A stretch of 47,301 nucleotides of DNA from Caldilineaceae bacterium (GCA_026705565.1 JAPPAJ010000322.1:1-47301), one strand, 5' to 3'; counted from the stretch's first letter, positions 17,734 through 26,878 are shown. The notes: generated by a model not told the origin, from the letters alone. Translations and numbers: made by a program.

Positions 17734-18077
17734 GAGAGGGTTGGGGTGGGCGGCATTCTGCCCCAGATTCCGCCGCTGGAAGGCATGTACTGCTCCCAGG
17801 CTTTTGAAGCAGGGCATCATCAACGGCGCGCGGAGGCCATCCCAACCGAACCATGTAGCCTAATCCGGTCCAGCTCGCTGGCAGGAGGGCGTCGTCCGTG
17901 TTGTTGGGTCAGAGCGGTCACAACACTCCCCCATGAGCGCTGAAATCTGTCAAGAAGGCGGCGGATCGGTTCAACGGACACCATGCGCCTCAAAGGGCGC
18001 CTTCTTGGCCGAGATTGGCCTGAACCATCCGGAGTGCAACCCGGCTTGGAATACTGCAAGTTCCAGGGAAACCAAGC
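17734..18077. other. Intergenic region, no gene seen
   Basis: About 340 bases between the hicAB remnant (-) and the exporter gene (+). No coding pattern, stem-loop or convincing promoter stands out. It must hold the promoters of both neighbouring units. Confidence 0.4.
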
Positions 18078-19994
18078 ATGAATGACAACAACCAACCACT
18101 CGAGGATGTCGCCACCAGACAGGGCCTGGTACGTCGTATTGCCGGAACATTCCAGCCTTACCGGGTCAGAGTCGGCCTTGTCGGCATCCTGATTCTGATC
18201 ACCGCCGGGCTGGGGGTGGTGAACCCCGTATTGATTCGGTTTGTATTCGACTCGGCGCTTTTCCCACCCGAAGGGGAGCCCAATCTCTCATTGCTTTGGC
18301 TCGTCGCCGGCATCATGGCGGGCATCACGGTGCTGAACGGCGGTCTGGGTGTTGTGCAGACTCTCTTTACCAACCGGATAGGCCAGCAGGTCATGCGGGA
18401 TCTGCGGGACAGGCTCTATACACATCTCCAGATGCTGCCCCTCAGCTTTTTCACGAACACCCGCACCGGTGAAATCCAGTCGCGCGTGGCCAATGACGTA
18501 GGCAGCATCCAGAACGTGGTCACCAGCACGGTGTCCAATGTCCTGTCCAACAGTGTCGTCTTTATCAGCACCCTGGTGGCCATGTTCATCCTGTCCTGGG
18601 AAATTGCACTGGTGGCCATCGCAACCGTGCCCGTCTTTGCCCTGCTTTCGAAGACGGTTGGGGCACGGCGGCGGGCGGTCTCGGCGGAAGCCCAGCAGAC
18701 GGCAGCGGACATGACGGCCATCACCCAGGAAACGCTGTCCATCTCCGGCATCATGCTCGCCAAGCTCTTTGGACGCCAGGACCAGGAGATTGAACGCTTC
18801 CACCGGCAGAACCAGCGCCTGGCCGACCTGACCATTCGTCGCCAGATGACGGGGCAGGCCTTTTTCACCGTGATGCAAATTTTCTTCTCGCTGGCCCCTG
18901 TTCTGGTCTATGTGATAGCAGGATATCTCCTCAGGGGCGATGCTCCCTCAGGCATCACGTCGGGCACCATCGTGGCTTTTACCACGCTGCAGTCGCGTCT
19001 GTTTTTCCCCATAGGCAGCCTGCTCCAGGTATCCGTCGAGCTACAGTCGTCGTTGGCCTTGTTCGAGCGCATATTCGGCTATCTGGACATCAAGCCCGAG
19101 ATCGTGGATGCGCCTGGCGCCTTGCCTCTCGACCGTCATGCCGTGAAGGGCCGGATTACCTTTGACCGGGTGCGATTGGAATATGAGGCTCGGGCCGAGG
19201 CGGATCACGGCAGCCAGGGTCGAGACTCGGGACAACGGTGGGCGCTGGACGACGTGAGCTTCCGGATTGAGCCCGGGCAGTTGGCGGCATTCATTGGCCC
19301 CAGCGGGGCCGGCAAGACCACGATCTCGTACCTCATTCCCCGTCTGTACGATGTAACGGAAGGGGCCGTGCAAATTGATGGCAACGATGTGCGGGACATT
19401 CAGCTGGCATCCTTGGCCGACCTGGTTGGCTACGTCACACAGGAAAGCTATCTGTTTCATGCCAGCTTGCGCGACAACCTCCTTTACGGCAACCCGGATG
19501 CCACCCGGGACGAGATGGAAGCAGCCGCCCGGGATGCCTTTATCCATGAGCGCATCATGCAGTTTCCCGACGGCTACGATACGGTCGTGGGCGAGCGCGG
19601 TTATCGCCTTTCCGGCGGAGAGCGGCAACGGCTCTCCATTGCCCGTGTGATCCTCCATGATCCCCGCATCCTGATTCTGGATGAGGCGACCTCCGCCTTG
19701 GACACGGCCAGCGAGCGCTACGTTCAGGCGGCCCTTGAACCTCTGATGGATCGATGCACCACGATTGCCATCGCACATCGGCTATCCACCATCATGTCCG
19801 CCGATGTGATCTTTGGGGTCGATCAGGGGCGTATCGTTGAACAGGGTACCCATCAGGAACTGTTGACCCGGGATGGTCTGTACGCCAACCTCTACGCAGA
19901 GCAATTCGATGCGGGTCGCATCGAATGCCGTTGTGAGGATGGAATTGTGCTGTCCAACGGTCGGATAGTGGCTCAATGCGAGGAGGTACTGTAG
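18078..19994 (+). CDS. ABC exporter, fused membrane and ATPase domains (MsbA/LmrA type)
   Basis: A 638-residue half-transporter that should act as a homodimer or heterodimer. The membrane domain (about 15-330, six helices) includes LPLSFFTNTRTGEIQSRVAN. The ATPase domain carries Walker A GPSGAGKT (407-414), the Q-loop in YVTQESYLF, the signature LSGGE (511-515), Walker B ending D535-E536 and the H-loop IAIAHRLST. A short extra tail contains two nearby Cys (ECRCEDG). Substrates of this class are lipids, drugs or peptides; none can be assigned here. It has no partner exporter gene next to it, so a homodimer is likelier. Confidence 0.9.
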   Translation: MNDNNQPLEDVATRQGLVRRIAGTFQPYRVRVGLVGILILITAGLGVVNPVLIRFVFDSALFPPEGEPNLSLLWLVAGIMAGITVLNGGLGVVQTLFTNRIGQQVMRDLRDRLYTHLQMLPLSFFTNTRTGEIQSRVANDVGSIQNVVTSTVSNVLSNSVVFISTLVAMFILSWEIALVAIATVPVFALLSKTVGARRRAVSAEAQQTAADMTAITQETLSISGIMLAKLFGRQDQEIERFHRQNQRLADLTIRRQMTGQAFFTVMQIFFSLAPVLVYVIAGYLLRGDAPSGITSGTIVAFTTLQSRLFFPIGSLLQVSVELQSSLALFERIFGYLDIKPEIVDAPGALPLDRHAVKGRITFDRVRLEYEARAEADHGSQGRDSGQRWALDDVSFRIEPGQLAAFIGPSGAGKTTISYLIPRLYDVTEGAVQIDGNDVRDIQLASLADLVGYVTQESYLFHASLRDNLLYGNPDATRDEMEAAARDAFIHERIMQFPDGYDTVVGERGYRLSGGERQRLSIARVILHDPRILILDEATSALDTASERYVQAALEPLMDRCTTIAIAHRLSTIMSADVIFGVDQGRIVEQGTHQELLTRDGLYANLYAEQFDAGRIECRCEDGIVLSNGRIVAQCEEVL

Positions 19995-20018
19995 GGGGAG
20001 GCGGAATTGTTCCTTTAA

Positions 20019-20408
20019 CCGGTACCCTTCGGCATCTTTCTGCTGCGGGCGTTCTTCGCCGGCTTGCCCGAGGAAATTTTCGAGGCCGCGCGCATCGATG
20101 GGGCCGGCAGTTTTGCCCTGATCTGGCATATTACGATTCCGATGTCCACAGGCATCCTGGCCACGCTGGCGGTCCTGGATTTCATCGGGGCCTGAAACGA
20201 CTTCCTGTGGCCGTTCGTCGCCATCAGCTCAAAGTCCAAGCGGGTCATTTCGGTGGGTCTCTACCTTCTGCAGGCGGACACGGCCGGAGTCGGTTTGGGA
20301 CCAGTGTTCTCCGGCTATACGATTGCGTCCATCCCCTTGGCCATTCTTTTCTTCGCCCTGGGCAAGTACTACGTCGAGGGATTGGTGGAATCGGGATTGA
20401 AAGCATGA
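20019..20408 (+). pseudogene. C-terminal fragment of a MalG-type permease with an internal stop
   Basis: One frame reads VPFGIFLLRAFFAGLPEEIF then EAARIDGAGSFALIWHITIP with the EAA loop, then LDFIGA, a TGA at 20193-20195 where Trp is expected, then NDFLWPFVAISSKS and so on to YYVEGLVESGLKA. An in-frame TAA stands immediately upstream and about half the protein is missing. It is the dead end of a sixth CUT1 operon. It lies 25 bases after the exporter gene and 112 bases before the PhyH-type gene, which may once have belonged to that operon. Confidence 0.85.
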
Positions 20409-20519
20409 GGGCCGCGAGACTCGGGGTTCCCGGCGCACACGAGCCGACACTGTCGTTGGTGTGACCGCAGGCACCCGGACAACCAACGCCATCAGACCAA
20501 TTTCCAAGGAGACATTTCC

Positions 20520-21437
20520 ATGGCCGTAGACCAGTATGCAAGCCCGCGCATTGACGTACCCCGGGAGGTGGATGAGGAGCAGGTCGCCTTCTATGTCGAG
20601 CACGGGTATCTGGTGGTACCCGATCTGGTGAGCCCGGACGAATTGGAGGAACTGAAACAGGACATCATCAAGGTCGCCCGCGGGGGCTATCCCAACAAAA
20701 CCATCCAGCCCGTTCCGGCCGAGCTCAGCGATGAAGAAGTGGTCTCCCGGATTTTGGCCATTCACCAGCCGCACTACGTGAGCCCGGTGATGGAGAAGTA
20801 CACCCGGCACCCCCGGATCTGCGGGGTGTTGAGCCAGATTGCGGGAGCCCATCTGGCCCACTGGTCAGGGAATGTCAAGTGCATGCAGTCCATGTTCTTC
20901 ATCAAGCCGCCGGGCTATCCGGGACAGTCCTGGCATCAGGACGAGAACTACATTCCCACCCGGGACCGCTCCCTGCTGGGCGCCTGGATCGCGATTGACG
21001 ACGCCCATGTGGACAACGGCTGCATGTGGGTGCTGCCGGGATCCCAGCAACGGGGTTACCTCTACCACACCAAAAAGCATGGTGAGCCGGACGAGTTCGA
21101 CACCCATGACGACATGGCGTACGGGTTCGACGAGTCGCCCCAAATCCCGGTGGAGGTGAAGGCCGGCGGCGTGGTCTTCTTCAACGGCTATCTGCTGCAC
21201 CAATCCCTGAGGAACCGCACGGAGACCAGCTATCGGCGTGTGCTGGTCAATCACTACCTGAGCTGCGAGTCCCTGCTGCCTTGGACGGAAACCCAGGAAG
21301 GCGGTCCCGTGGCCCGCGCCGACATGCGCCGGGTCTTTCCGGTGGCGGGTGTCGATCCCTACGCCTGGAAAGGGTATGAACAACCGGAGGACACCTCCGA
21401 CACCCGGCTCTATATTCGCCAGGCCACCCACTCCTGA
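20520..21437 (+). CDS. Phytanoyl-CoA dioxygenase family protein (Fe(II)/2OG oxygenase)
   Basis: A 305-residue oxygenase of the PhyH family. The iron-binding facial triad is visible: His139 and Asp141 in SWHQDENYIPT and His227 in FNGYLLHQSLRNR, with Arg231/Arg233 as candidate 2-oxoglutarate contacts. The ATG at 20520 follows AAGGAG with 9-base spacing. Such proteins hydroxylate small molecules; in this kind of genome they are often next to sugar ABC operons, as with the permease fossil just upstream. The substrate is unknown. It converges with the PHP gene. Confidence 0.88.
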   Translation: MAVDQYASPRIDVPREVDEEQVAFYVEHGYLVVPDLVSPDELEELKQDIIKVARGGYPNKTIQPVPAELSDEEVVSRILAIHQPHYVSPVMEKYTRHPRICGVLSQIAGAHLAHWSGNVKCMQSMFFIKPPGYPGQSWHQDENYIPTRDRSLLGAWIAIDDAHVDNGCMWVLPGSQQRGYLYHTKKHGEPDEFDTHDDMAYGFDESPQIPVEVKAGGVVFFNGYLLHQSLRNRTETSYRRVLVNHYLSCESLLPWTETQEGGPVARADMRRVFPVAGVDPYAWKGYEQPEDTSDTRLYIRQATHS

Positions 21438-21547
21438 CCAATCACCGGGGTCTTCAGCACCCGGCTATGCCGGAATTGTTCCCACAAGGCGGAATGCATC
21501 CCGGAGCCGGCGGGAAGTGTCACCGGTGCTCTACGCCGACCGGCTTC

Positions 21548-22456
21548 TCAGAGGCGGATTGGATTGGTCCAAGCGCGGCGCCCCTGGTGATCGATGGCGG
21601 TGAGCCGGGCGAAGGGCCCCTTGATTGACTCCAGATCCAACTCCGCCGTGGTGAAGTCGCTGTCGGCGGCCACGGTGGAGTTGGAGGCCCCGCGGCCGGT
21701 AAGGTGAATGGTTCGGACCGGGGATGTCCGGACAGCCAGTCCGGTGCCGCCTGGCAGCGGCGTGACCTCAAGGAACTCCGGACCCTGGCTGGAGTAGAAG
21801 TGCCCGGCGTGCAGTGCCGCGAGCAATGCCGTGGGATCCGGGCTGGGGCTGCGCACCATCACCCAATTGGAACACCAGTCGGGGCGTGTCGGGCGGAAAT
21901 GGGCGTCGTCGGTGGCGATGATCTGATAGTAGTGACCTTGGCTCAGCAGCCGGTCGATGTAGCCGGTACTGTCCCCTTTGCCGGTGTGTACGGTGCAGGT
22001 GGTATTGACGATTTCCAAGGCTCCGGCGGCGGGCACCGAGAGCAAATCCTGATCGGTCAGGTCGTACCACGCGGGATGGGCAGCAGCCACGTAGGCGCCG
22101 GCGGTTTTGGCCCGTTCCGCCAGTTGGGGTCCGGTCTCCTCGGCATCCGGCGGCGCAAAGTCGCCCGGCAAACCGACGGCCAGAATATGCCACGGATCCC
22201 CCAGACTGGTCGCCGGAGCATGCAGCTCCGCGCCCAGAATGGTGGTAAACCCGGTGGTGCGGTAAGGCGTGGTGTCGGTGATGGGGAACTGATATTTCTC
22301 CGTGAAGTGGTCGGTAAGGCTGATGAAGTCATAGCCCTGCTCCCGGTATAAGGCACATACCTCGGCAGGAGTCAATTGGCCGTCCGATCGGGTGGAATGT
22401 GTGTGCAGATTGCCACGGTACCAGCGGCCGGTCTGGTTGAAGGGAAGGTTGTGCAT
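21548..22456 (-). CDS. PHP-domain metallophosphoesterase (CehA/McbA-like)
   Basis: A 302-residue protein. The PHP metal-binding start is clear: NLHTHSTRSDG with His18 and His20, then GYDFISLTDHF and AAHPAWYDL. The part after about residue 200 is a beta-rich extension as in CehA/McbA-like members. These enzymes hydrolyse phosphoesters or carbamates with two or three metal ions. No signal peptide. A TACAAT on the minus strand (22502-22507) 45 bases upstream may be its -10 box. Confidence 0.8.
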   Translation of the reverse strand: MHNLPFNQTGRWYRGNLHTHSTRSDGQLTPAEVCALYREQGYDFISLTDHFTEKYQFPITDTTPYRTTGFTTILGAELHAPATSLGDPWHILAVGLPGDFAPPDAEETGPQLAERAKTAGAYVAAAHPAWYDLTDQDLLSVPAAGALEIVNTTCTVHTGKGDSTGYIDRLLSQGHYYQIIATDDAHFRPTRPDWCSNWVMVRSPSPDPTALLAALHAGHFYSSQGPEFLEVTPLPGGTGLAVRTSPVRTIHLTGRGASNSTVAADSDFTTAELDLESIKGPFARLTAIDHQGRRAWTNPIRL

Positions 22457-22513
22457 GCGAGTTTCTCTCGATTGGCAAATCCAGCTTGACTGACGCAGTC
22501 CATTGTATGGGGC

Positions 22514-22780
22514 TTATATACGATGGTGGACACCACGCATATCCGGTTCACGGGTTGCGGGAGTCCCTGTGGCTGGCCTTGCGGCCGACCAGGGAGAGAG
22601 CGCTCCTCGCCGTGCAGCAGCTCCAGTCCCGCGGGCCGAAACGGATGCAGGCGGAAGTCCCCGCACCAGGGTGTTGATCGCCGTGTTGTGGTCGGCGTTC
22701 GTCCGGAACCCGCAGGCCCCGCACGCGAACACCGCCTGCGACGGATTTCCTTGTCGCTGTACGTCATCGTGAGCTTTTCC
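22514..22780 (-). pseudogene. TnpB C-terminal fragment (IS200/IS605 or IS607 type)
   Basis: On the minus strand a short frame reads NPSQAVFACGACGFRTNADH then NTAINTLVRG, the second zinc knuckle and final RuvC Asp region of TnpB, then about 50 variable residues to a stop at 22514. Everything upstream in TnpB is missing. It is a different lineage from the nearby complete TnpB, because it keeps the CxxC that the other lacks. Confidence 0.65.
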
Positions 22781-23074
22781 GGTGTTCGACAGTGCGTCCA
22801 TCGACGGCACAACCCGGTCGTCTGCCGGCGCGTACAGTCCCAGTAGTGCAACGAACCTTCATAGCGTTGGAACAACCGCCCACAGTACTGGCGGCGAAGA
22901 ACATGGCGAAACGCACCATGTGGGAATCCCAACACTGCGCTTCCACCTTCTCAAAGCTTCTGCACTGCCAGGGAAGTTCAAACCTGCACCATGTTGGCTC
23001 GACACTGCCATGTGGGAGCATTTTACTAGTACGACATACCGGTACTGAAGGGAAGGCTGTGGTATTCTGTGGAT

Positions 23075-23671
23075 ATGAAGATCCATCGGGCGGCCGCGTT
23101 CGCGGCCAAGATTGGGGTCCACAAGAACACGGTCAAGGCCTGGAGCCTGAAGGGCAAGCTGCCGGACCGCCGCACGCCCGCCGGCCACCGCCACTGCACG
23201 GATGCGGATCGGTTCTTCGGCGTGGAGCGGGTCTCCGGGTCCGGGCGCACCGTGGTCCACGGCCGCGTGTCCTGCCGGGCGCAAGGGGACGATCTGCGGT
23301 CGCAACCGCAGGCGATGGAGACGTTCTGCCTGGGGGCGGGCCTGGCGGTGGGCGAGTGGCGGCCCGAAATCGGGGGCGGCCCGGACTTCCGGCGGCCCGT
23401 GTTCCGTTCGTTGAGGGAACGGATGGAACACCGCGGGCTGGGCCTCGTACCGGCAGCCCACGAGGACCGTCCCTGCCGGTTCGGGTTTGACGGGTTCGCG
23501 TATTTCGCCGACACCCACGGCTGCGAGATCCGGGTGGTCAACCAGCCCAGCCTGTCCCCGCAGGCGGAGTGGGTCGAGGACCTGATGGCCGTGGTCGACA
23601 GCTTCTCCGGCCGGCTGCCCGGGTTGCGCCGGTACCGGAAGCAGATCAAGGCAGCCGCCGTCGATGGCTGA
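23075..23671 (+). CDS. tnpA: IS607-family serine recombinase TnpA
   Basis: A 198-residue protein. The N-terminal MerR-like helix-turn-helix reads IGVHKNTVKAWSLKGKLPDR. The resolvase domain starts TVVHGRVSCRAQGDDLRSQ, with Ser66 as the likely nucleophile, and continues with GGGPDFRRP, the DRPCRFGFD stretch and a final FSGRLPGLRRYRKQI helix as in IS607 TnpA. The ATG at 23075 is preferred over an in-frame GTG at 23069. Its last 8 bases overlap tnpB. Confidence 0.88.
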   Translation: MKIHRAAAFAAKIGVHKNTVKAWSLKGKLPDRRTPAGHRHCTDADRFFGVERVSGSGRTVVHGRVSCRAQGDDLRSQPQAMETFCLGAGLAVGEWRPEIGGGPDFRRPVFRSLRERMEHRGLGLVPAAHEDRPCRFGFDGFAYFADTHGCEIRVVNQPSLSPQAEWVEDLMAVVDSFSGRLPGLRRYRKQIKAAAVDG

Positions 23672-25091
23672 GAAGGTCACGCGCATTCTGCACAGTCAGG
23701 GGCTGAATACGGCCAAGTACGACCGCCTGGCTGACATAGCGGGGAGATGCGGGCGGGTACGCGCGGATGCCTGGCGACGGTGCAGCAGGGTGTCCACGGT
23801 CCTGCAATCCCCCTACGCCATCCGCGATGCCTGGATGGCCGAGGGCTGTGACTGGCACGGACTGCCGGCGCGTCTGGGCAAGGCGACCCTGGCGGATGCC
23901 TTGGGCGACATCCAAGCCGGCAGGGAAGCCGCCAAGGTGCCGGTCAAGAAGGCCATCCGGCACCGCACCCGGGGAGACAGTGCCGAACGCGAGCGTCTGT
24001 ACAGCCTGCTCAAGCGGAACCGCTGGACCGAGGATCCGTTCCTGCACCGGCAGATGCGGCAACAGTGGCGCGGTGGCAGGTCCCATGTGACCAACCAGAT
24101 TGTGGCCGACGCCGGCTCCTACACCACCAAGGTCTGGCACGACCGGGCCTGGGTGTACCTCCAGGGTTTGGAACGCGGCCAACGCATTGCCATTCCGCTC
24201 AAGGGCACGCACCTGCCTTCCGGCACCCTCCGTATCCTCCTGCGGGACAACGGACAGGTGGAAGTCCACTACGCGGTGGACGAGACACAGGTCTGCAGCA
24301 CGCGTCCCTGTGGAGAGGCCACGATTGGGGTGGACAAGGGCTACACGGAAGCCTACGCGGACAGCGACGGAGACCGCCACGGCGAGGGTCTGGGCGACCT
24401 GTTGTCCGCCGAGAGCGACCATCGCAAGGTCAAGGGAACACGGCGCAATCACCTCCGGGACACCGAGCAGAAGCACCGGGCCAAGGGCAACCATCGCAAG
24501 GCCGACAACATCCGAAAGAACAACCTCGGCAACCAAAAACGGAACCGGCGGCGGACCCTGCACCACAGGCAGGTGCGCGACCACCTCTGCCAGGCCGCCC
24601 ACACCGTCGTGGACAAGGCCGGCACGATCGCCTGCGAGGACCTGTCCGCACACATGAAGTCCGCCCGGTACCGCCACAGGGACACCAACCGTCGTTTGAA
24701 CGGCTGGGTCAAGGGCGTGATGGCGGACACCCTCACCTCGATATCTCGGCGCAGAGGTTCTGCGCCGGCATTGGTCAATCCGGCCTACACATCGCAAATC
24801 GACTCCCGCACGGGCCTGTTGCAGGGCCGTCGTCGCTGGGACCGGTTTTACTGTTGCGACGGGGTTGTGCTGGACGCGGACGTCAATGCCGCCTGCAACA
24901 TTCTGGCGAGGCTGTACGACGAGGAGATAACGTTGTACATGCCCTACAGGGAGGTCAAGGCCCTGCTCGCCGAACGAACCAGGACAGCGGTGGGGACTGC
25001 TCCACCCGGACTCGAGTTGCGGGGGCGTGCAACGGAGCCCCCATCAACCGAGAGCGAATTACCCGAACCGGTACCGAAATGTACCAGGTAA
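23664..25091 (+). CDS. tnpB: TnpB, RNA-guided nuclease of an IS607-type element
   Basis: A 475-residue TnpB. RuvC residues are all present: Asp224 in IGVDKGYTEAY, Glu325 in IACEDLSAH and Asp406 in DADVNAACNIL. The zinc ribbon lacks its first CxxC: YTSQIDSRTG stands where YTSQxCxxCG is usual, and only adjacent Cys397-Cys398 remain in the second half. I recall the same YTSQID form in cyanobacterial IS607 TnpBs, so it is probably a clade trait and not decay. TnpB cuts DNA using an omega RNA made from the element's 3' end and helps the element persist. Confidence 0.88.
   Translation: MAEKVTRILHSQGLNTAKYDRLADIAGRCGRVRADAWRRCSRVSTVLQSPYAIRDAWMAEGCDWHGLPARLGKATLADALGDIQAGREAAKVPVKKAIRHRTRGDSAERERLYSLLKRNRWTEDPFLHRQMRQQWRGGRSHVTNQIVADAGSYTTKVWHDRAWVYLQGLERGQRIAIPLKGTHLPSGTLRILLRDNGQVEVHYAVDETQVCSTRPCGEATIGVDKGYTEAYADSDGDRHGEGLGDLLSAESDHRKVKGTRRNHLRDTEQKHRAKGNHRKADNIRKNNLGNQKRNRRRTLHHRQVRDHLCQAAHTVVDKAGTIACEDLSAHMKSARYRHRDTNRRLNGWVKGVMADTLTSISRRRGSAPALVNPAYTSQIDSRTGLLQGRRRWDRFYCCDGVVLDADVNAACNILARLYDEEITLYMPYREVKALLAERTRTAVGTAPPGLELRGRATEPPSTESELPEPVPKCTR
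25021..25085 (+). ncRNA. Possible omega RNA 3' region
   Basis: Two stem-loops lie at the end of tnpB: GGGGGC (25021-25026) with GCCCCC (25037-25042), and GGTAC (25070-25074) with GTACC (25081-25085). TnpB guide RNAs overlap the gene's 3' end and run through the element's right end, so this is where one is expected. The 5' end and guide part cannot be placed. Confidence 0.3.
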
Positions 25092-25106
25092 AGGAACAGG
25101 CGAACC

Positions 25107-25463
25107 TCAAAGCTGTCTGGCGGCATCACTGCGAGAGACGGGAAAGAGTCCGTAGCGGCCGAAATCGATGCGGCCCTGTTCGTTGAAACGGACTCCCTCC
25201 TCCAGCAGGCGCTGCCGCTGATGCTCCGCACCCATGCCGGCCCGCGGACTGATTTCACCCTTGGCATTGATGACCCGGTGCCAAGGCACATCGGTATCGG
25301 CTTCAAGGCCGGCCATGGCATAGCCCACCATCCGGGCCGTGCACTGCCCCGTCAATCGGGCCACCTGTCCGTACGTGGCCACCCGGCCGTGGGGAATCTT
25401 GCGGACCGTTGCATAAATCCGTTCCCAGGTGGCCTTACGAGGTGCCCGCATGTGAGATCTCAT
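25107..25463 (-). CDS. Alkyltransferase-like protein (ATL, MGMT family)
   Basis: A 118-residue protein with the DNA-binding domain of O6-alkylguanine-DNA alkyltransferase (ATWERIYATVRKIPHGRVAT, then YGQVARLTG). The active-site PCHR is PWHR here (Pro60-Trp61-His62-Arg63), so the acceptor Cys is replaced by Trp, the hallmark of ATL proteins. These bind alkylated bases and pass them to nucleotide excision repair; they cannot remove the alkyl group. The start could be ATG 25463 or 25451. It begins right behind the IS607-type element. Confidence 0.88.
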   Translation of the reverse strand: MRSHMRAPRKATWERIYATVRKIPHGRVATYGQVARLTGQCTARMVGYAMAGLEADTDVPWHRVINAKGEISPRAGMGAEHQRQRLLEEGVRFNEQGRIDFGRYGLFPVSRSDAARQL

Positions 25464-25704
25464 GGGTACTGCTCTGTATCCGGTATGGCGGTAGGTCTGT
25501 TGGCGAAGTTTCAGGCAGGACCGTGCGCAATCCACACGTTTATGCCAAAAGGAGTACGATTCTGCAGGGACAGGGCAGCCGAGCCTTCCTGCCGGTCACG
25601 TTTCGGCCTGCCGCGCATGGATGCGACCATGCGGTGATCCCTACAATGAACGATGTATCGTCAATCCCACACCTACTGAAAGTTTGCCACCAAGGAGCAT
25701 TGCC

Positions 25705-26841
25705 GTGAGCCAGCTCGAGTCGTCGATTTTCACCGATCTGGGCGTAGCCCCCGTAATCAATGCGGCCGGACCCCGCACGGTCATGGGCGGATCCCGCCTG
25801 TCGCCTGCCGTGGCGGAAGCCTATCAGGCCGCCAACCGCCACTTCGTCGTCATGAAGGACCTCCAGGCACGGAGCGGAGAGCATCTGGCCGAGATGCTGG
25901 GTTCCGAGATGGCGCTGGTCACCTCCGGGTGCGCGGCCGCCCTTTCGCTGGCCGTGGCCGGCATCATGAGCGGCACGGACCGCGAGCGCATCGCCCAACT
26001 ACCGGACACCACCGGCATGAAGGACGAGATCGTAATCCAGGCCTGCCAGCGGTATTCCTACGACCGTGCCCTGACCCTGTGCGGCGCGCGCCTGGTCGAA
26101 GCCGGTAGCCCGGAAGGCATCACGGAGGCGGATCTGGAAGCCGCCATCACGGACCGGACGGCTGCGGTCCACTACTTGGGAGTGGACTTCTGGGGTGTCC
26201 AGGAGCACTCCCTGCCATTCGAAACCCTGCGCGATGTCGCCCATGCCCACGGCCTGCCCCTGATCGTGGACGCGGCCAGCGTGGTCTTTCCCCTGGAGCG
26301 GATGACCTGGTTCTCTGAAAACGGCGCCGACATCGTCTGCTTCGGCGCCAAGTACTTTGGCGCCTTCAACGGCAGCGGCATCCTGACCGGCAAGCGCAAG
26401 TACGTGGAAGCCGCCACCGAGCACTCGTTCGTCAACTTCGAAACTGAACAGAACCGGGCGTTCGGACGTCCGTTCAAGCTGGACCGGCAGGAGATCGTGG
26501 GAGTAGTGGCCGCCCTGACCGAGTGGTTCGAGATGGATCACGAGGAGCGGATGGCCCAGAACGAGGCAAAGGGCAGGGTCCTGCGGCGCACGGTGGCCAA
26601 CTGTCCCGGGGTCACCAGCCACTGGGAAACGCGCCTGACCTCCATCATGGACACGGTTCGGCTGGAACTGGACGAAGGAGCCGCCATGTCCGCCCAGGAA
26701 CTGAGCGAGGCACTGGCCAACGGCAATCCCTCGATTGTCACGCTGGCCGACGGCAACAGCCTGGATGTGGTGGTCAACCAGCTGTATGAAGGCGAAACGG
26801 AGATCGTGGCTGAGAGGCTGCAGGAGTTGTTGGGAGACTGA
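25705..26841 (+). CDS. SelA-like PLP-dependent enzyme (class V aminotransferase fold)
   Basis: A 378-residue enzyme starting at GTG 25705, with AAGGAG 7 bases upstream. The PLP fold is seen in TSGCAAALSLAVAG, IVDAAS (Asp189) and VCFGAKYFGAFNGSG, with Lys216 as the likely Schiff-base lysine. It resembles the SelA/DgaE group (selenium transferase-like, D-glucosaminate-6-phosphate ammonia-lyase). With several sugar importers nearby, a sugar-acid or amino-sugar lyase role is likelier than selenocysteine synthesis, but this is inference. TACAAT at 25642-25647 may be its -10. Confidence 0.82.
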   Translation: MSQLESSIFTDLGVAPVINAAGPRTVMGGSRLSPAVAEAYQAANRHFVVMKDLQARSGEHLAEMLGSEMALVTSGCAAALSLAVAGIMSGTDRERIAQLPDTTGMKDEIVIQACQRYSYDRALTLCGARLVEAGSPEGITEADLEAAITDRTAAVHYLGVDFWGVQEHSLPFETLRDVAHAHGLPLIVDAASVVFPLERMTWFSENGADIVCFGAKYFGAFNGSGILTGKRKYVEAATEHSFVNFETEQNRAFGRPFKLDRQEIVGVVAALTEWFEMDHEERMAQNEAKGRVLRRTVANCPGVTSHWETRLTSIMDTVRLELDEGAAMSAQELSEALANGNPSIVTLADGNSLDVVVNQLYEGETEIVAERLQELLGD

Positions 26842-26859
26842 TACCGCCGACCCAACAAC

Positions 26860-26878
26860 AGGCGGGCTGGGCCCGCCT
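26860..26878 (+). terminator. Stem-loop after the SelA-like gene
   Basis: An 8-bp GC-rich stem (AGGCGGGC with GCCCGCCT) around TGG, 18 bases after the stop codon. No T-run follows. Confidence 0.45.

Larger units (their letters stand above)
23040..25091 (+). mobile_element. IS607-type element (serine recombinase + TnpB)
   Basis: Overlapping tnpA (serine recombinase) and tnpB genes define an IS607-family element. Ends are not fixed: CCGGTACTGAA at about 23039 and CCGGTACCGAA at about 25068 look alike and may mark the termini. IS607 elements make no long repeats and no fixed target duplication, so boundaries need comparison with an empty site. The 200-odd bases before it (22781-23039) hold no recognisable gene. 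Confidence 0.6.

Noticed and set aside
17491-17823. 110-residue frame over hicA read as one intact gene
   Set aside because: Its first about 35 residues and its last about 20 do not fit HicA; the true C-terminus is in the next frame.
25621-25704. Upstream ATG extension of the SelA-like gene
   Set aside because: The 28 extra residues have no family character and span the likely promoter; the GTG at 25705 has a good ribosome site.
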